Assembly (NCBI GenBank): GCA_032622095.1
Contig: CP136064.1
Coordinates: 189,211,794-189,275,793 of the forward strand
Reading direction: 5' to 3'
From: Siphonodentalium dalli
Taxonomy: Eukaryota; Mollusca; Scaphopoda; Gadilida; Siphonodentaliidae
DNA length: 64,000 bases
Every line of letters begins with the position of its first letter. Position 1 is the stretch's first letter. Positions 33,485 to 45,540 of the stretch are shown here, in pieces. The notes under the pieces are model-generated. The model was not told where the DNA came from. It saw only the letters and a program-made list of their open reading frames with translations, and made no database searches. The translations under genes and the position numbers were made by a program.

Positions 33485-36186
33485 TCTGGCCTACATAGAG
33501 ACCCAGTGATACACAACCTACATAGAGACCCAGGGATACACAACCTATATAGAGACCCAGGGATACACAACCCACATAGACCTAGTGATACACAACCTAC
33601 ATAGAGACCCAGGGATACACAACCTATATAGAGACCCAGGGATACACAACCCACATAGACCCAGTGATACACAACCTACATAGAGACCCAGGGATACACA
33701 ACCTATATAGAGACCCAGGGATACACAACCCACATAGACCCAGTGATACACAACCTACATAGAGACCCAGTGGCACACAACCTACATAGAGACCCAGTGG
33801 CACACAACCTACATAGAGACCCAGTGATACACAACCTACATAGAGACCCAGGGATACACAACCTACATAGAGACCCAGTGGCACACAACCTACATAGAGA
33901 CCCAGTGATACACAACCTACATAGAGACCCAGGGATACACAACCTATATAGAGACCCAGGGATACACAACCCACATAGACCCAGTGATACACAACCTACA
34001 TAGAGACCCAGGGATACACAACCTATATAGAGACCCAGGGATACACAACCCACATAGACCCAGTGATACACAACCTACATAGAGACCCAGTGGCACACAA
34101 CCTACATAGAGACCCAGTGGCACACAACCTACATAGAGACCCAGTGGCACACAACCTACATAGAGACCCAGTGGCACACAACCTACATAGAGACCCAGTG
34201 GCACACAACCTACATAGAGACCCAGGGATACACAACCTATATAGAGACCCAGGGATACACAACCTATATAGAGACCCAGTGATACACAACCTACATAGAG
34301 ACCCAGTGATACACAACCTACATAGAGACCCAGGGATACACAACCTATATAGAGACCCAGGGATACACAACCCACATAGACCCAGTGATACACAACCTAC
34401 ATAGAGACCCAGTGGCACACAACCTACATAGAGACCCAGGGATACACAACCTATATAGAGACCCAGGGATACACAACCTATATAGAGACCCATGGATACA
34501 CAACCCACATAGACCCAGTGATACACAACCTACATAGAGACCCAGTGGCACACAACCTACATAGAGACCCAGTGGCACACAACCTACATAGAGACCCAGT
34601 GGCACACAACCTACATAGAGACCCAGTGGCACACAACCTACATAGAGACCCAGGGATAAACAACCTACATAGAGACCCAGGGATACACAACCTACATAGA
34701 GACCCAGTGGCACACAACCTACATAGAAACCCAGTGGCACACAACCTACATAGAGACCCAGTGGGACACAATCTACATGTATACAGATCCAGTGGCACAC
34801 AACCTACATAGAGACCCAGTGGCACACAACCTACATAGATACCCAGTGATAAACAACCTACATAGAGACCCAGGGATACACAACCTACATAGAGACCCAG
34901 TGGCACACAACCTACATAGAGACCCAGTGTAGTACACAACCTACATAGAGCCCCAGTAACACACAACATACATAGAGACCCAGTGGCACACAACCTACAT
35001 AGAGACTCAGTGGCACACAACCTACATAGAGACCCAGTGGCACACAACCTACATAGAAACCCAGTGGCACACAACCTACATAGAGACCCAGTGGGACACA
35101 ATCTACATACAGACCCAGTGGCACACAACCTACATAGAGACCCAGTGGCACACAGCATACATAGAGACCCAGGGATAAACAACCTACATAGAGACCCAGG
35201 GATACACAACCTACATAGAGACCCAGTGGCACACAACCTACATAGAAACCCAGTGGCACACAACCTACATAGAGACCCAGTGGGACACAATCTACATACA
35301 GATCCAGTGGCACACAACCTACATAGAGACCCAGTGGCACACAACCTACATAGATACCCAGTGATAAACAACCTACATAGAGACCCAGGGATACACAACC
35401 TACATAGAGACCCAGTGGCACACAACCTACATAGAGACCCAGTGGCACACAACCTACATAGAGACCCAGTGGCTCACAACCTACATAGAGACTCAGTGGC
35501 ACACAAACTACATAGAGACCCAGTAGTACACAACCTACATAGAGCCCCAGTAACACACAACATACATAGAGACCCAGTGGCACACAACCTACATAGAGAC
35601 TCAGTGGCACACAACCGAAATAGAGACCCAGTGGCTCACAACCTACATAGAGACCCAGTGGCTCACAACCTACATAGAGACCCAGTGGCACACAACCTAC
35701 ATAGAGCCCCAGTAACACACAACCTAAATAGAGCCCCAGTAACACACAACCTACATAGAGACCCAGTGGGACACAACCTACATAGAGACCCAGTGGCAAA
35801 CAGCCTACATCGCGACCCAGTGGCACACAACCTCCATAGAGACCCAGTGGCTCACAACCTACATAGAGACCCAGTGGCACACAACCTACATAGAGCCCCA
35901 GTAACACACAACCTACATAGAGACCCAGTAGTACACAACCTACATAGAGCCCCAGTAACACACAACCTACATAGAGACCCAGTAACACAACCTACATAGA
36001 GACCCAGTAACACACAACCTCTATAGAGACCCAGTGGGACACAACCTACATACAGATCCAGTGGCACACAAACTACACAGAAACCATTGACACACAACAT
36101 ACATAGAGACACAGGGATATACAACCTACATAGAGACCCAGGGATACACAACCTACATAGAGACCCAGTGGCACACAACCTACATA
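33485..36186. repeat. Large 27-bp minisatellite (about 100 copies) with 79-bp higher-order units
   Basis: The unit is CCTACATAGAGACCCAGTG plus ATACACAA or GCACACAA. In the left part 27+27+25-bp trios repeat with a 79-bp period, the 25-bp member having CCCACATAGACC. The right part is more diverged (AGCCCCAGTAACACAC variants). As 27 is a multiple of 3, long stop-free frames arise on both strands; they are artefacts. The array lies in a dlg intron. Confidence 0.95.
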
Positions 36187-36453
36187 TACCTTAATGGACT
36201 AATTGGACTTTTATCAGTAATTCAACTGTAACAGTAACGTTTAAATAACAATGGTGCTAATATGTACAATCTCAATATTGAAGAGTTCCCAGTTAAAAAT
36301 GAAAATAAGAATAAAGTCAGTCTATTTTTTCATTGACTTGTTGATGATAGTTGTTTTACAGACTTTTATGTTATATCACACAAACCCAATTTGAAGGCCT
36401 TGGGTCACTTTAAAACCACAATGAATCAGTCAATCATGTCACGTAATCACATA

Positions 36454-36668
36454 CAGTAATGCCCTAATTAATCGACTGCTTAACCACAGCAGAATTATAT
36501 GGGTAACTTTTCAGGATTTAGTCGGAAATATGGCTTGTTGCCATTCATCGGAAAGCTCTCCCCGAGAGCTTTCCGATGAATGGCAACAAGCCATATTTCC
36601 GACTAAATCCTGAAAAGTTACCCATAAATCTGCTGTGGTTAAGCAGTCGATTAATTAGGGCATTACTG
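36454..36668. mobile_element. Family A palindrome, near perfect
   Basis: CAGTAATGCCCTAATTAATC to GATTAATTAGGGCATTACTG with TA; arms meet at CTCTCCCCGAGAG. Same sub-type (CTAATTAA) as 2317-2530 and 57252-57416. Confidence 0.88.
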
Positions 36669-37957
36669 TAAATGTCAATTCAATAAGAGCCAGGCTGAGA
36701 TTCATTTTCAACTTCTCATAGATCTAAAGACTATAATATTCATTGTGGTATAGCCTGAAAAATCAAATAAAAATCTAACAATGCCCTGTCTATATATTGC
36801 GCACTGTATTTTGGCTGCAATACAAAACTAATTTGCATTTGGAAGATTTTTCCAATGTCGCACAAGAATTGTTATTTTTATAAAGAAAAACATGCAACAT
36901 GTAAGTATAACTGAATCCATCTATTAATTTTGTCCAACAAAATTCTTGCAATTATCATTATCTGCTTGGTAAATACATTCAGTATACAGAGTAGCTACTT
37001 AGACATATTACAAGAGACCCAACCACACCAATTACGTGAATAATCAACCATAAAGTGTATTTTCTTCATCTCCATATTTGGCCGAGTGAAGATATTACAA
37101 ATTGCCACAAGATGCTTGAGGCCCGCTAAATCAATTGTGAAAATTTTCGACATTCATATAATACACCAATTATCACGCATATTGAGACACTCAAATTCCG
37201 AGAAATCAATAGCGAAGCAGGATACGATTTCCACACACCCCTTTTATCATGGTGTAAGCAGTACTCGAAGCATAATTGATTTATCCGTTGCTCAATTTTC
37301 TAACATTCCTCTGAGAATTTGTAAATTACAATCTGTCTAACTTTAATGTGTGCCTAAAGAGCCATGATAGAGTGCAGTGTCGTTCTCGTAGGTGTTTAAT
37401 TGAAAATCGATCAAGTTTCATGGAAATGTGCATCATATCTATCAATAATGCAGTGGAATACTAGAAACCACCTATATGCTAAATTGGTTCCATATGAACA
37501 TGCAATAATCTCATTAAGTTTTAATTCAATCCATACAATCACATACAGATAAGATGTGATATAATTTAATCAGTAAATATTTCTTGAACGGAACAAATAA
37601 TATTCATAATCTGCGAAGTGGTTATCAATTGTATCTAAGTTGCACCCCGCTTCAGCATTTCTCAAGTTGATTAACCACGTTATCTTGTACATAGTTTATT
37701 ATCTGGTCGGTGGACATGCATGTGAAAAGCATTAACTATTTCATTATTGAAATATAAAAATTTCGCTGATAGGCAGTCATGGCCACCACACAGTTGAGCA
37801 ATCAAGCTTAGCAATCCAGCTCCCAAGCAATATTGCTCACAAGTCAGGTTTGCAGCAGATTTGAGCAATCGGGATTAGCAAACTGCGACTCTAATTACTT
37901 CCAGACTGCTATCATATGAGGCAATATAACCAGCTGATCAGCTACAAGCCATAACAG

Positions 37958-38422
37958 ATATGTGACCAGCCATATCAAATCCAGTGGGAAGTCAGGATTT
38001 TTTTACCCTGTGCCAATGCATTCTCTTATATATGCGAGTCGACCATAGGTCGCCTCGCATATATAAGAGAATGCATTGGCCTAATAATTTTTTATCATGT
38101 TTTTTAAATAAATGTTTCTTACAATTTTTAGGACATAAAATAAAAAACATCCATTACCATGCAGGGAGCCCCACACATATATAGAAGCATATAGAAGAGT
38201 GTCGTCTGCTCATGTTTGTTTGGGGCTCTGTATGGGTGAAATTATAAAATTGTTAAAGAATACAAGAACAAATTATTAAACTTGTAAAAAATTGTTAGGC
38301 CAATGCATTCTCTTATATATGCGAGGCGACCTATGGTCGACTCGCATATATAAGAGAATGCATTGGCACAGGGTAAATAAAATCCCGACTTCCGACTGGA
38401 TTTGATATGGCGGGTCACATAT
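37958..38422. mobile_element. TATGTGACC-ended element carrying the C double hairpin
   Basis: TATGTGACCAGCCATATCAA and its complement TTGATATGGCGGGTCACATA are the ends. Inside, CCCTGTGCCAATGCATTCTC opens a perfect ~70-bp hairpin (about 38009-38080) and GCATTGGCACAGGG closes a second (about 38296-38370). The hairpins match those of C4, but the outer ends are different. Confidence 0.75.
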
Positions 38423-38500
38423 ATTTAAAACATTGAGGGAAGCCTAATTTCATTGTTTCCATCTCTCTTGGCTGAGAAATCTGGCTCGCATACCCCGCAC

Positions 38501-38903
38501 CAAGCTGAGTTTAGTGTGCCTGTCATTTGCAGAATGATGTCCCCAGAGGGTGAGTTTAGTGACGCTATCGTGCACAGTGGGCTAGCATCAACAAATTCAA
38601 CCTCTGGGGACCTCATTTTGCATGGCTTCATCTGCTATGGGAGACATAGACGCAGATTGAAGTTCCCAAATGGTGAATATTGTGATGTACACCCATTGGG
38701 AACCTTGATTATGCAATGCGTCGTCTGCCAATTTGGGTAAAGTTTAGAAACTTGATAATAAAGAAACTCTCCAGAAGATGAGGCCTAAGCAGAATGAGGT
38801 CCTCAGAGGGTGAATTTAGTGATGCTAGCCCACTTTAGCATCACTAAATTCACCCTCTGGGGACTTCATTCTGCAAATGAAAGGCACCTTATTCTCAGGC
38901 CTG
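38501..38903. mobile_element. Family E hAT-like double-hairpin element (E4)
   Basis: CAAGCTGAGTTTAGTGTGCC at the left and CTTATTCTCAGGCCTG at the right; flanks CCCCGCAC / CCTGGCAC (6/8). Left hairpin about 38530-38620, right hairpin about 38788-38875. Confidence 0.75.
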
Positions 38904-39371
38904 CCTGGCACACGTGAGCAATCGGGATGGCCAGTCGATAAAATATCAAACATGTTTGATGTGCGAGTTCGATTGCCCAGAGGAAACACCCCACAGACAT
39001 TCAGCAATACTTCTCAGAACAATAGAGTTAAGCTCGATTACTCAATTGTGCAGGGGGGGGGTCTTTAGGTGATTCCCATTGATTCATTAGAAGGGATGAT
39101 GATCTAATAAGATAAACAAACATTACCTTGACAACTTAGCTGATAAAAGAGAGGTGATAGCTCATTAATAAGCTTGTATCTACTTGGATGGGTGCCAGTC
39201 TGGCTGAAGCACAGACCAGGTCTCATTTTAATCCACTGTGTCTCAAGTCACTCATGGAATAAGATTAATTCAAATGATAGGTAGTGTTCTAATGAATTTG
39301 TTTGCAGAGAGCGATTGCATGGAACAATGCGATCCCTCAACCAATTGATAGCCTCCTTAAAAATTGCATTT

Positions 39372-39923
39372 AACCCTTTCATGACTGGAGCTTCTTTAAT
39401 TTTTTGTGATAACCCTGTGCCAATGCATTCTCTTATATATGCGAGTTGCCCATAGGGTACCTTGCATATATAAGAGAATGCATTGGCCTATCAATATCTA
39501 CCTTGAACTTGTAAGCCATTGCATTCTCTTATATATGCGAGGGTCTTTAATGCTGCACAGGCCTGCAGGTTTCAACATTATGTGTAACCTACTTTTTGTT
39601 CACTCCGTTTGTGCTTAGGTAACCCATACCTTAGTATAGTTAGCAGGAGAGTTACACAAACTGTTATATTCACTACAACTGGTATTATTAACTACAGATG
39701 AGCAACTCATTGAACTACCATCATAAATTTTAATGTCTCATTTTGGGACTTGATTGAGCAAAAATTAAGGTGAGAATTAGTTATTGCATTTATAAATTTT
39801 AGCATGACCTGTTTTTCGTTCGCGACATTTTCATTTTAGATTACCTCTAGGCGAAATGAACAGTCATTTGCCTCAAATTTGCAGGCCTGCTGCACCAGCG
39901 CAGCTCCCATCATGACAGGGTTA
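39372..39923. mobile_element. Family C element (C9) interrupted by a hAT-like insertion
   Basis: TTAACCCTTTCATGACTGG at about 39370 and CATGACAGGGTTAA at about 39923. The first hairpin is intact; the second is cut after TTATATATGCGAGG. The phrase TGCTGCACCAGCGCAGCTCC of other C copies is split at TGCTGCAC by the element at 39559-39887. Confidence 0.75.
39559..39887. mobile_element. hAT-like element nested in C9 (329 bp)
   Basis: AGGCCTGCAGGTTT and AAATTTGCAGGCC are approximate inverted ends; perfect 8-bp TSD TGCTGCAC (39551-39558 and 39888-39895). No coding frame. Confidence 0.72.
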
Positions 39924-39944
39924 ATATTCAAGCTAGGATCCCTA

Positions 39945-40180
39945 TAAAAAAAACATCCATACCAAATTTCATTGAGATTCGTCAACAGGTGGTGGAGATA
40001 TCTGCTCAGACAGAAAAAAAACCCCAACATTTCCAGATGAACAAACATGAATAGCTCTAAAACGGAAAAATCGATTTGAACACTCTGTTGAATGCCCTCA
40101 TAGTAGTAAACATCCATACCAAATTTCATTTAGATCCAACAACTGGTGTTTGAGATATCTGCCTGGACGGACGGTCAGAT
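39945..40180 (+). repeat. Family L internal units
   Basis: ACATCCATACCAAATTTCAT occurs twice (about 39952 and 40109), each followed by GAGATATCTGC and GACGG/CAGACAG. It matches 27366-27905. Confidence 0.55.
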
Positions 40181-40195
40181 AGAAAAACGTTGGGA

Positions 40196-40256
40196 TAGAT
40201 GTCTTTTCCTGTGGGAGAACTACTCATTAATGAGTATTTAGTATAGAAAGGGTTAA
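40196..40256. mobile_element. Family D right-end fragment
   Basis: CTGTGGGAGAACTACTCATT through TTTAGTATAGAAAGGGTTAA. It ends 22 nt from the dlg PDZ3 exon at 40278. Confidence 0.7.
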
Positions 40257-40277
40257 GTATTGTGTTCCTGAACGAAC

Positions 40278-40380
40278 CTTCCGGTCGATACTGGACGACG
40301 AGATCGACGGTATCTCCCGCACCCTTTAATGCTGCTGCTGCCTCCTCGTGTGTTGCCCTACGCAAGTCTTCTTTATTTAC
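40278..40380 (-). CDS. dlg1: dlg exon: PDZ3 domain, C-terminal third
   Basis: This 103-nt minus-strand exon follows a CCCCAG acceptor and encodes [20 protein letters not shown], then [14 protein letters not shown] plus 1 nt. It contains the end of PDZ3: the alphaB helix starts with His ([11 protein letters not shown]), the residue that marks class I PDZ ligand preference (S/T-x-phi at the C terminus), followed by the final beta strand. It joins the upstream exon in phase 0. The leftover G joins AT of the next exon to make Asp, giving [11 protein letters not shown], which matches the DLG family order. The donor reads GTTCGT, weaker than the other donors here. A TTAA-type element ends only 22 nt downstream of the donor (near 40256). 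Confidence 0.94.
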
Positions 40381-41090
40381 CTGGGGAAAAAACATCAAAC
40401 ACTGTTACAAACCTTTGTCACATTAAATATGATTATCTTAAAGTTATGTGAAACACTCCGGTAGGGTGGTCAAATAGAAATGGAGAATAATCTTGTGCAA
40501 AGTAATTATTTTTAGGAATATTAATCCAAATTTAAAACACACACACACACACACACCGTAGTTCAGATATATTAATTAATTGCAATGACTCTCGATGGCG
40601 AAATCATTTGTGTTTGTTTATCGCCGATAGTTGTGTCCCGAATCCAGATGTAAATATTTACAATTCAGCTCAGTTCAGACGATGTTTTCTATGGAGTGAT
40701 ATGGTCAATTTTTTTTTATTTTCGGCGATGTTAGTAGAATGCTACATTCCCCAGGTTGGCATAGTGCCTGAGTAATATCAGTTTCATGCACCCGAACAAG
40801 ACCATGATATCCTTTAATATTTGAAAAAAATTAGCTGATGAAATATCAACAGTATTGCATAACTGTTATATTTTCCATTTTGAAAGCTTAATGTGAGCTT
40901 TAACCGAAAAAGTTGAACCCTTCCATGACAGGATCTGGCGCTGATTGAGTGGTGCCCCTGGTGAACACTAAATACCTAAACCACAGACCACCTCATGGAT
41001 AACAAGCAATCAGCTAATATTGTAAATGTGTTATAATCCTGCATGGATCATTGTGGTAAAGAAATAAAAATATTAACAGCAGGCCAGGAT

Positions 41091-41537
41091 CAAGCCTGAG
41101 TTTAGTGTGCCTGTCATGTGCAGACTGAGGTCCCCAGAGGGTGAATTTAGAGACGCTATCACGCATAGCGGGCTAGCATCACTAAATTCACCCTCTGGGG
41201 ACCTCATTCTGCTTAGGGCTCATCTTCTCTGGGAAGTTTCTTCATTACCAAATTTATATAGAAATTTCTTCACATGGATTCTATTTATTTTTTAATATCC
41301 CCAAATTGGCAGGCGACACATTGCATAATCGAGGTTCCCAATGGGTGTACATCACAATAGTCACCATTTGGGAACTTCAGCCCGAATCTATGTCTCTGTT
41401 AGCAGATGAGGCATTGCAGAATGAGGTCCCCAGAGGGTGAATTTGGTGAGGCTAGCCCGCTGTGCGGGATGGCATCACTAAATTCACCCTCTGGGGACCT
41501 CATTCTGCAAATGACAGGCACACTAAACTCAGGCTTG
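41091..41537. mobile_element. Family E hAT-like double-hairpin element (E5)
   Basis: CAAGCCTGAGTTTAGTGTGC to CACTAAACTCAGGCTTG. Hairpins at about 41124-41213 and 41419-41507 are well preserved. The flanks GCCAGGAT / GCATTGAT are only a partial TSD match. Confidence 0.82.
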
Positions 41538-42049
41538 GCATTGATGGGTTAGAGACAGAATACCTATACATACTGCCTCATTGTTTCTCTTCATGGCTGC
41601 ATAACTCCAATAACTGATGTTACAACATATGCTAGAGCACAACCACTCATACTAACACAAATGTCAATAAGCAGCGGAAACAATTCTACAGTACGAGCAA
41701 ATCAGAAACACCATGACAGGACGATAGCATGCTGATACCCCAGAATGTCAATAAATCCCATTTGAATGACGAACAGTTTTTCTCTGAACACGACAGTCAT
41801 TGCAAATCAATCGAAATAATATGTTTCGTGCGTACATAATAGAATATGAATATTTTATGAATTTGTTGATGCGATCCTGAAGAGATCTGGATGGAATTTA
41901 CTAAACAGGTGTTACATGGAATGTTAGCAATTCCTCAACGGCTGACGGGATGAGACGATATTGATATATTTAGAGCAGACTTGAATTTCCTGTGGAAATG
42001 GGCAATATCCAACCAATATGCCTAAAATAGGGTTTCTTATCAAAAAGAT

Positions 42050-42295
42050 TTAACCTTTTCATGACTGGAGCTTCCTGAAATTTTGCGAAAAACACTTGCC
42101 AATGCATTCTCTTATATATCCGAGTGGGAGCCTCACATATATAACATTGGCCTAATAAAATGTACTTTGACTTTGTAAGCAAGTGCATTCTCTTATATAT
42201 GCGAGGCTCCTATGGGAGACTCGCATATAGAAGAGAATGCACTGGAACATGATATTCAATGCTTCACCAGCGAGCTCCCATCATACAAGGGTTAA
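42050..42295. mobile_element. Family C TTAA element (C11)
   Basis: TTAACCTTTTCATGACTGG to CATACAAGGGTTAA; first hairpin eroded, second intact (about 42184-42246). Confidence 0.78.
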
Positions 42296-43120
42296 TTCTG
42301 CAAGCGATATAGTTTTTGCTTTGTTTTTGATATGCAATATTTATGAAGAATAAGATAACCCGAGGGAACTTAAGCCTTTTACAATTACATAATGATACAG
42401 TTCAATTTTTATGAAACGTATTTTAGTTGTCAATGTATTGTCACATAATTTAGAGGTGCATACTAGACATGTCACTGTAACTCAAGCCTTTTACAATTAT
42501 ATCATGATGTAGTTCAATTTTTATGAAACCCATTTTACTTCATACCATTCTAAAAAACAACATGTTTGGAATGAAAAGTGCCACCTGAAAGACACTATAT
42601 TGTTTGATATTTAATTTTCTATCAATTTATTTCCCACTGGGGGATTGCCCATACAAAATGAAGGGTGAAAAACATGACATGCAGGAAAATATCATCACCG
42701 CTGATAACGATATAAAGAAAGCTGGCACATTCGTCTTTGGAGAAGTGAGAATATCAGAGAAAATATTGCCTTGCAGATAATGAAATTTATGTCAATATTG
42801 ATTTATTTAACTGAAAAAACGTGTGCTTTATGTAGAATATACCTCATAATTTAGTGAAGAAATTACCTGTTAAAGTTGAAGTCAACAATTACGTTGAAAT
42901 AATCGGTTTGTATTGTTCAAGGACTGTGAGTGAGTACAAAATGTTTTATTTTGAACGTTTTTAAATCTTCTGGATTTTGCAAAAGTAAACAAAAGGTTGT
43001 GCAAAAATATAGGTCTTGTTTATATATCTCATCTGGTATCCAACAATTTCTCAGAGAAAGAAAGCAAAAAATCTGTGCTAAATTCTAATATGTAACAAGA
43101 ATACAATATTTTTGAAAGTT

Positions 43121-43319
43121 TAGATCAAGGACTTCTATAAACTTCCAACTCCCAATGCCGTCAGCTTTCAAAGGTCAGATGATGAATCTGATCGAAATAT
43201 CGATAAAGGTGAACCATATCTATCCATCCAGAAATATATGTCTGGTGATCGCATGCATTATCTGACCTTTGGTAGCTGACAGGGCATGAATTTTTAAGTT
43301 AGAGAAGTTCTTGATCCCT
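43121..43319. repeat. Inverted-repeat element K
   Basis: TAGATCAAGGACTTCTATAA and GAGAAGTTCTTGATCCCTA are inverted, as are CAGCTTTCAAAGGTCAGAT and ATCTGACCTTTGGTAGCTG. No clear TSD. Confidence 0.6.
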
Positions 43320-44256
43320 ATTGATATGCTCAGAACAGACTCTTTTCTTGCGCAAATGGGCAATATCCACCCAATATGCCTAAATTGGGTTTCCTGTCAA
43401 AAATATTACTCAAAGCTAAAGCTTTTTTTCTGTGATGCAATATTGAAGAATTTAACAACCTTTGATAACCCAGGTCCATCAAAAGCTCTGATGCTATATC
43501 ATGATAATTTTTCCTCCAAAGAAGACATAAAACTGCCCACAAAATTCGATATCAATGTGAATTTTCAGTGTAGCTATAAAGAGAGTTCACTATGAATGAT
43601 GTCAAGATGCTATTTTTAATATGTAAGATAGGAAGATAGAAAGGCTTTGAGCTTTCAATCAACAAGTGTATGCATCATTTCAGTTATGTACAAAACATCA
43701 CGGATATTGCAGATAAAAAGTACTTAGGAGCGAAACCCTCTCAAACATCAATTCTTGTGGCTATGAATATAAATTAATACTGTTGAATTCTGAGAATACT
43801 GACAGTTAAAAGGTCAAAAGGCACTTACACTTGTAAATGTGTAAAGTTTGTACAACGTTTGTCACTAGAAATAACATGGAAAATTAGATAGACTTTGTTC
43901 CCATTCTTATTACAGATAACTCTTCAATGATGAGGCATGGCATGTTGAATCCTTTGTTATGTAAACATTATTCCTATTTGTTACTGTTAAAGTGAGTGAC
44001 AGCTATATTATCAACAAACAGTCGAGAAAATTCTGATCCAGTTATGAACACCTGCATTACAAAAAGTCAGAGCAATGAAAAATATTCCATGAAACACAGA
44101 TTTTCAACTAAAACATTTCATTTGCAATGTCATTTGGGGATGTTTGTTTATACATCAACTTTCACTGCAACAGTAATGTTTACAACATGCAAAATCTTGT
44201 CACTGGAGAATAAACTGTTCTTATTTTTCCCCATTTACCCACTGCCTCACATTCCT

Positions 44257-44506
44257 TTAACCCTTTCATGCCGGGAGCTGCGCTGGTGCAGCAGTAAGAT
44301 CCTGTGCCAGTGCATTCTCTTATATATGCAAGTCACCCATAAGGAGCCTCGCAAATATAAGAGAATGCACTGGCTTAGAAGGTCAAGGTACATATTGTTA
44401 GGCCAATGCATTCTCTTATATATGCGAGGCTCCCTATGTGAGACTCGCATTGGCACAGGGTTTTCACAAAATTTCAGGAAGCTCCAACTGGTGATGAAAA
44501 GGTTAA
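44257..44506. mobile_element. Family C TTAA element (C12)
   Basis: TTAACCCTTTCATGCCGGG to GATGAAAAGGTTAA; first hairpin about 44308-44372, second truncated at GAGACTCGCATTGGCAC. Confidence 0.78.
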
Positions 44507-44703
44507 GTTAATCTATTTAAAGCTTTACTAACAGTGACTATCAATTGTCATGGCTGATATCTTAGAATACAATACATTAGAATTGATTAAAGCGATGTTT
44601 GAACGCTAGTGACTATTAATCCAATGCAAGAGGGTCCATTTACAAAAACACAAAATAGGATTCAACTAGATGGTTCATATTTGGGGAAGTTTAGCTCAGA
44701 GAA

Positions 44704-44727
44704 TGGGGGGGGGGGGGGGGGGGGGGT
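44704..44727. repeat. G homopolymer
   Basis: A run of more than 20 G after GAGAAT; length is prone to assembly error. Confidence 0.9.
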
Positions 44728-45426
44728 AAACAGTTTTGCCATGATACTGCCATGAATGATAACAATGAAAATCCCTTCTGTATGTTGAAAATTTGAAGGA
44801 TTGATATTATTATTCCGCACCATCTGAGAAAAAAGGTATTTAAATTATGCAGAAATGTAGATATTACTCAGTACTACAGCAGATAAGAATATATTTACAT
44901 ACTAAGTGTGATCATCACTAAGTCCAGCATTCCGATTGGTCGGTGCCCACGTGGCTAGTTGCAATTATTTCTTGGTGAATGCGCAACAGCTCATAACTGC
45001 AAGCTCATAACAACATCGATACGTCATTTGGGTTTGGAAAGACGAACGCGTAATGTTTTGGGCGCATTTGGAATCGCGCAGGATTGACTTAATAAATCAT
45101 CGGGTTTCAATTGTTCCTGTTAACTTTTTCCAAGGGTGCTATGGGATATTTTGGGCTGGTTTTGTCACAATACACTTTTCGATTTAAATACATTTACAAA
45201 AGTGGCTTTTTCGCTAAATGTATATAAATATAAGGATTAACTGGAGATAAGAGATGGATTGACTAACTTGTCACTTGAAAAAGATAGCACAAGTGATCAA
45301 AAGCTAGTTCCTTAAAACCAGCAAGCCATATGGTGCATTTTATCGTTTAAATGTGTATCATATAATTTATCTATAAGAATGACATTGTATACTGGATTTA
45401 AATGGACATGGCTCATTTGAACCAAC

Positions 45427-45475
45427 AAAGCAGGCCTGCCATAGTGTGTCTGTCCTTTACAGAATGAGGTCCAAT
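45427..45475. mobile_element. Family E end fragment
   Basis: CAGGCCTGCCATAGTGTGTC followed by TGTCCTTTACAGAATGAGGT, then diverges. Confidence 0.55.
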
Positions 45476-45540
45476 GAGAATAAAGATACATCTTCAAATT
45501 CTGGCACCATATGGTTTTCTATGATGAAATGCATGCAAAC

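Larger units (their letters stand above)
33411..40277 (-). other. dlg intron (6.9 kb)
   Basis: Dominated by the 27-bp minisatellite, followed by an A palindrome, a TATGTGACC-ended double-hairpin element, E4, composite C9 and a D fragment. 36187-36453, 36669-37957 and 38904-39371 have nothing recognisable apart from short runs. Confidence 0.8.

Noticed and set aside
33485-36186. Long open frames (up to 358 codons) with RDPVAHNLH- or YVGCVPLGL-like repeats on both strands
   Set aside because: They arise because the 27-bp repeat unit is a multiple of three and happens to lack stops. Several frames on both strands are open over the same DNA, which is not expected of a gene.
38425-38740. Frames reading VPVICRMRSPEGEFSDA near many loci
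   Set aside because: Translation of the family E end (TGCAGAATGAGGTCCCCAGA); not a protein family.
43311-43595. 94-codon plus-strand frame (MIPIDMLRTDSFLAQMGNIH)
   Set aside because: Its start overlaps sequence repeated near 41960-42050 and 48060 (GGGCAATATCCAACCAATAT); it seems repeat-derived with no domain.
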